A stretch of DNA of 23,120 nt. Origin: Deltaproteobacteria bacterium. GTDB taxonomy: Bacteria; Desulfobacterota; Desulfobulbia; Desulfobulbales; SURF-16. Shown piece after piece: positions 21,200-23,120 of the stretch (its first letter is position 1; each line of letters starts with the position of its first letter). Location of the stretch: NCBI GenBank assembly GCA_029939635.1, contig JAOZSN010000028.1, positions 1 through 23,120 of the forward strand, written 5' to 3'. The notes below the pieces were generated by a model. It was not told the origin of the DNA, made no database searches, and saw only the letters and a list, made by a program, of their open reading frames with translations. The translations under genes and the position numbers were made by a program.

Positions 21200-22880
21200 C
21201 AAAATCCTGCTCAGCAGCAAGAGAGCCAACCAGTAGCAAGGTATCTTTTTTACCTAGAGGTAGCTGCGGATCAGGACTGATCAACTCTTCGCCATCGGGA
21301 TGAATGGCAATAACATTACAGCCTGTCTCCTCTCTAATCTTCGCCTCGGCCAGAGTGCGCCCCCGCAGGTGAGCAGGAACCACACGGCTAAAGACGTTGA
21401 GTCCCTCAGCGAACATGGAAACCTCATCGGGTTGCAACAGGCTGAAGATAGCATTTGCCCCCAGGGAGGCATAGGACATAACCAGGTCTGCCCCAGCTCG
21501 ATGCAGCTTAGAGATATTGCGCTCACCGGTGGCCCGGGTAATGATCTGCACCGTAGGCCGCAACTGCCTACAGTAAAAGGTGAGATAGATATTCATGGCA
21601 TCATCATGGGTGGTAATGATCACAGCTCGGGCTGCATCAATTCCAGCCCGCTGCAGAGTACGGATATCTGCCGCATCGCCATGAATACGATGCTCCTCCA
21701 TTTTCTTAACCACAGCCGGACTTTTCTCCACAATTTTATAGCGCACCCCATTCTCTGCCAAGGTGTCCGCAGCAGCGCAGCCCACTCTGCCACCACCCAG
21801 GATCAATACCGGGGCATCACTGCTATAATCAGCACAAGAAATCGCAAAGGTACGATCATATTTCTCCAGCTGGGCCACCGTACCAGCCAACACCAATACC
21901 GTGGTAGAGTTGATCATGGTCTGGGGTTGGGCTATCTCAAAAATACCCCGATCCCAAATCCCCACCACTGTCACTCCAGTCTTCTGGCGCAATCCTGTAT
22001 CCATCAGACGCTGGCCCTCAAGGGGAGTACGCATAGCCGGAGCCTCGGCAATGAGCAGATCTTCAAAATTTCCAATAATATTCGCTCCCCGGCTCAGGCC
22101 CAAGGTACGACGAGCAAGGGATTGCCCCAACTCCTTGGTAAATTCAAAGACGCGAATATTCCCAGGAAACTCCAGGATATCACGGGAATGCTCAATATCA
22201 GCATTGGTCACAATGGGCACGCTATCGGTCAATTCACGAATGGTAAAGGCGATAGAGGTATTGGTCAGATCATCATTGGTCACCACCACTAAGGCAGCCT
22301 TATGAATTTGCAGATTTTCATATGTTTCAAGATGATCAAGTTCACCCAAAATCACCCGATATCCTGCATCCGCCAGTTCCAGAGCCTGTTGCATCTCCGG
22401 TACCACCAGGACATATTGATAATCAAACTTGATCAATTTTTTCACCAAATTTATGGTGATAGGATCCAGACAGGTCAAAATCACATGATCTTCCATGTTC
22501 TCATCCACCTGGCGAGGAACACGCGCCTTTTCCTGGGACTCGAGCCAGGGGGCATAAAAAAACTGAATAAAACTAAAAGGCAGCATGATGAGCAGCAGGA
22601 TAATACCAGACAGCAGCACCAGCAGAGTGAAGGAGAGACCAAGGTCTGAGGTAAAGGTAATATCACCAAAACCCAAGGTAGACATAACGGTAAGGGTCCA
22701 ATAAAAACCGGTGATCCAACTAAAATTACGCCCCTCATACAACATGATGACATGAAACAGCACACTGTAAAGGAAGGTAATCCCTACCAGCAGCAAAAAA
22801 AACTTAAGCAGCAGCAGCGAATTCCTACGGGTGGTTTTATTCTGCAAAAAGAAGAGAAGCTGGGAAGGAAGAAATTTCAT
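21183..22880 (-). CDS. Tandem-RCK potassium channel, GsuK-like
   Basis: A 565-residue inner-membrane channel. Two helices (about 22-46 and 84-107) enclose the pore loop with filter TLGFGD (68-73), Phe replacing the common Tyr. Two RCK domains follow in one chain. The first (from about 131, HVILTCLDPIT) lacks a dinucleotide glycine motif; the second starts VLILGGGRVGCAA, with GGGRVG at 362-367, expected to bind NAD(H) or a related nucleotide. TrkA-C domains follow each. Tandem RCK architecture in one polypeptide is that of GsuK from Geobacter, where calcium and nucleotides gate the pore. The start at 22880 has no strong ribosome binding site. The stop codon overlaps the start of the second channel gene. 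Confidence 0.88.
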   Translation of the reverse strand: MKFLPSQLLFFLQNKTTRRNSLLLLKFFLLLVGITFLYSVLFHVIMLYEGRNFSWITGFYWTLTVMSTLGFGDITFTSDLGLSFTLLVLLSGIILLLIMLPFSFIQFFYAPWLESQEKARVPRQVDENMEDHVILTCLDPITINLVKKLIKFDYQYVLVVPEMQQALELADAGYRVILGELDHLETYENLQIHKAALVVVTNDDLTNTSIAFTIRELTDSVPIVTNADIEHSRDILEFPGNIRVFEFTKELGQSLARRTLGLSRGANIIGNFEDLLIAEAPAMRTPLEGQRLMDTGLRQKTGVTVVGIWDRGIFEIAQPQTMINSTTVLVLAGTVAQLEKYDRTFAISCADYSSDAPVLILGGGRVGCAAADTLAENGVRYKIVEKSPAVVKKMEEHRIHGDAADIRTLQRAGIDAARAVIITTHDDAMNIYLTFYCRQLRPTVQIITRATGERNISKLHRAGADLVMSYASLGANAIFSLLQPDEVSMFAEGLNVFSRVVPAHLRGRTLAEAKIREETGCNVIAIHPDGEELISPDPQLPLGKKDTLLLVGSLAAEQDFDENFG

Positions 22881-22993
22881 ACCAGCATCTTAGCATAAAA
22901 GGAGAGTGAAAATCTATTTTCGGATAAATTTTCACTATTCACACGGTACTCGTCCAATAGAGGGTTGCCATAATTCCTAGCACTAACCTAGTG

Positions 22994-23023
22994 TTGACAC
23001 CCCCCTGCCTATCCAGCTATAAA
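22994..23023 (+). promoter_or_regulatory. Sigma-70 promoter with adjoining inverted repeat
   Basis: A perfect TTGACA (22994-22999), an 18-base spacer and TATAAA (23018-23023) point towards the gene starting at 23089. The inverted repeat CACTA-ACC-TAGTG (22981-22993) touches the -35 element and may be an operator. The leader of about 60 bases contains CCCTGTTTACAGGG (23051-23064). Confidence 0.68.
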
Positions 23024-23088
23024 TGCACTTCCATTCAATATCGTAAAGCACCCTGTTTACAGGGCGCAACTCCCCCAGGAAAAAATGC

Positions 23089-23120
23089 ATGAAATATGAC
23101 ATTGAAGCTGCTATTTTAAG
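23089..23120 (+). CDS. N-terminus of an unidentified protein (partial)
   Basis: The frame begins MKYDIEAAIL and runs off the right edge. The ATG at 23089 follows an AGGA ribosome binding site by eight bases and a good promoter. An alternative ATG at 23085 reaches a stop after four codons. The ten residues are too few to name a family. The gene is divergent from the GsuK-like channel. Confidence 0.5.
   Translation, partial: MKYDIEAAIL

Noticed and set aside
21300..22292. 330-codon frame antisense to the GsuK-like channel gene
   Set aside because: Low-complexity, His/Ile/Asn-rich shadow of a clear sense-strand gene, with no ribosome binding site.

Overview
The window looks like chromosomal DNA of a mid-GC anaerobic bacterium of the Desulfobulbaceae / deltaproteobacterial (Desulfobacterota) type. 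This rests on several signs together: a TusA/DsrE-type sulfur relay beside a YeeE/YedE-type transporter, a PEP-CTERM surface protein, a Cys-rich PilZ protein, a sigma-54 activator with a Cys-rich PAS domain, an EF-G that looks like the mtEFG1/spdEFG1 class, and ferredoxin-fused nitroreductase. The species assignment is an inference; no rRNA or other marker is present. I see no tRNA, rRNA, CRISPR array, transposase or prophage gene.

Layout. (1) 1-4035, all on the minus strand: the first codons of a secreted protein leaving the left edge, a PEP-CTERM protein, a PilZ protein and a PAS-AAA+-Fis sigma-54 activator. The two leftmost genes each lie behind a near-perfect sigma-54 promoter (GG-N10-GC), inside an upstream region that is clearly duplicated. 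(2) 4422-7512: a minus-strand sulfur-relay operon (tusA-like, DsrE/TusD-like, DsrF/TusC-like and a 58-residue DsrH/TusB-like mini-protein) divergent from a YeeE/YedE transporter. A 16-bp perfect palindrome lies beside the operon promoter. (3) 7698-10625, plus strand: uppP, a family-16 methyltransferase, an FmdB-like zinc-ribbon protein and a second methyltransferase. (4) 10662-13607: a convergent trkA/trkH potassium-uptake pair. (5) 13771-16242: two small orphan proteins, a ferredoxin-nitroreductase and an EamA permease. (6) 16265-19309: an isolated HisA of the eukaryotic HIS6 type and an EF-G. (7) 19526-22880: a SLOG-fold protein and two RCK-gated potassium channels in tandem. A promoter and the first codons of a plus-strand gene lie at the right edge.

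How it fits together. The left block reads as an envelope/extracellular-matrix unit in which a nearby sigma-54 activator could drive the PEP-CTERM genes. The second block reads as thiosulfate or sulfane-sulfur import coupled to persulfide transfer. Four of the other genes (trkA, trkH and two channels) concern potassium flux. At least four different families of intergenic inverted repeats are scattered between the genes, one of them present twice almost intact.
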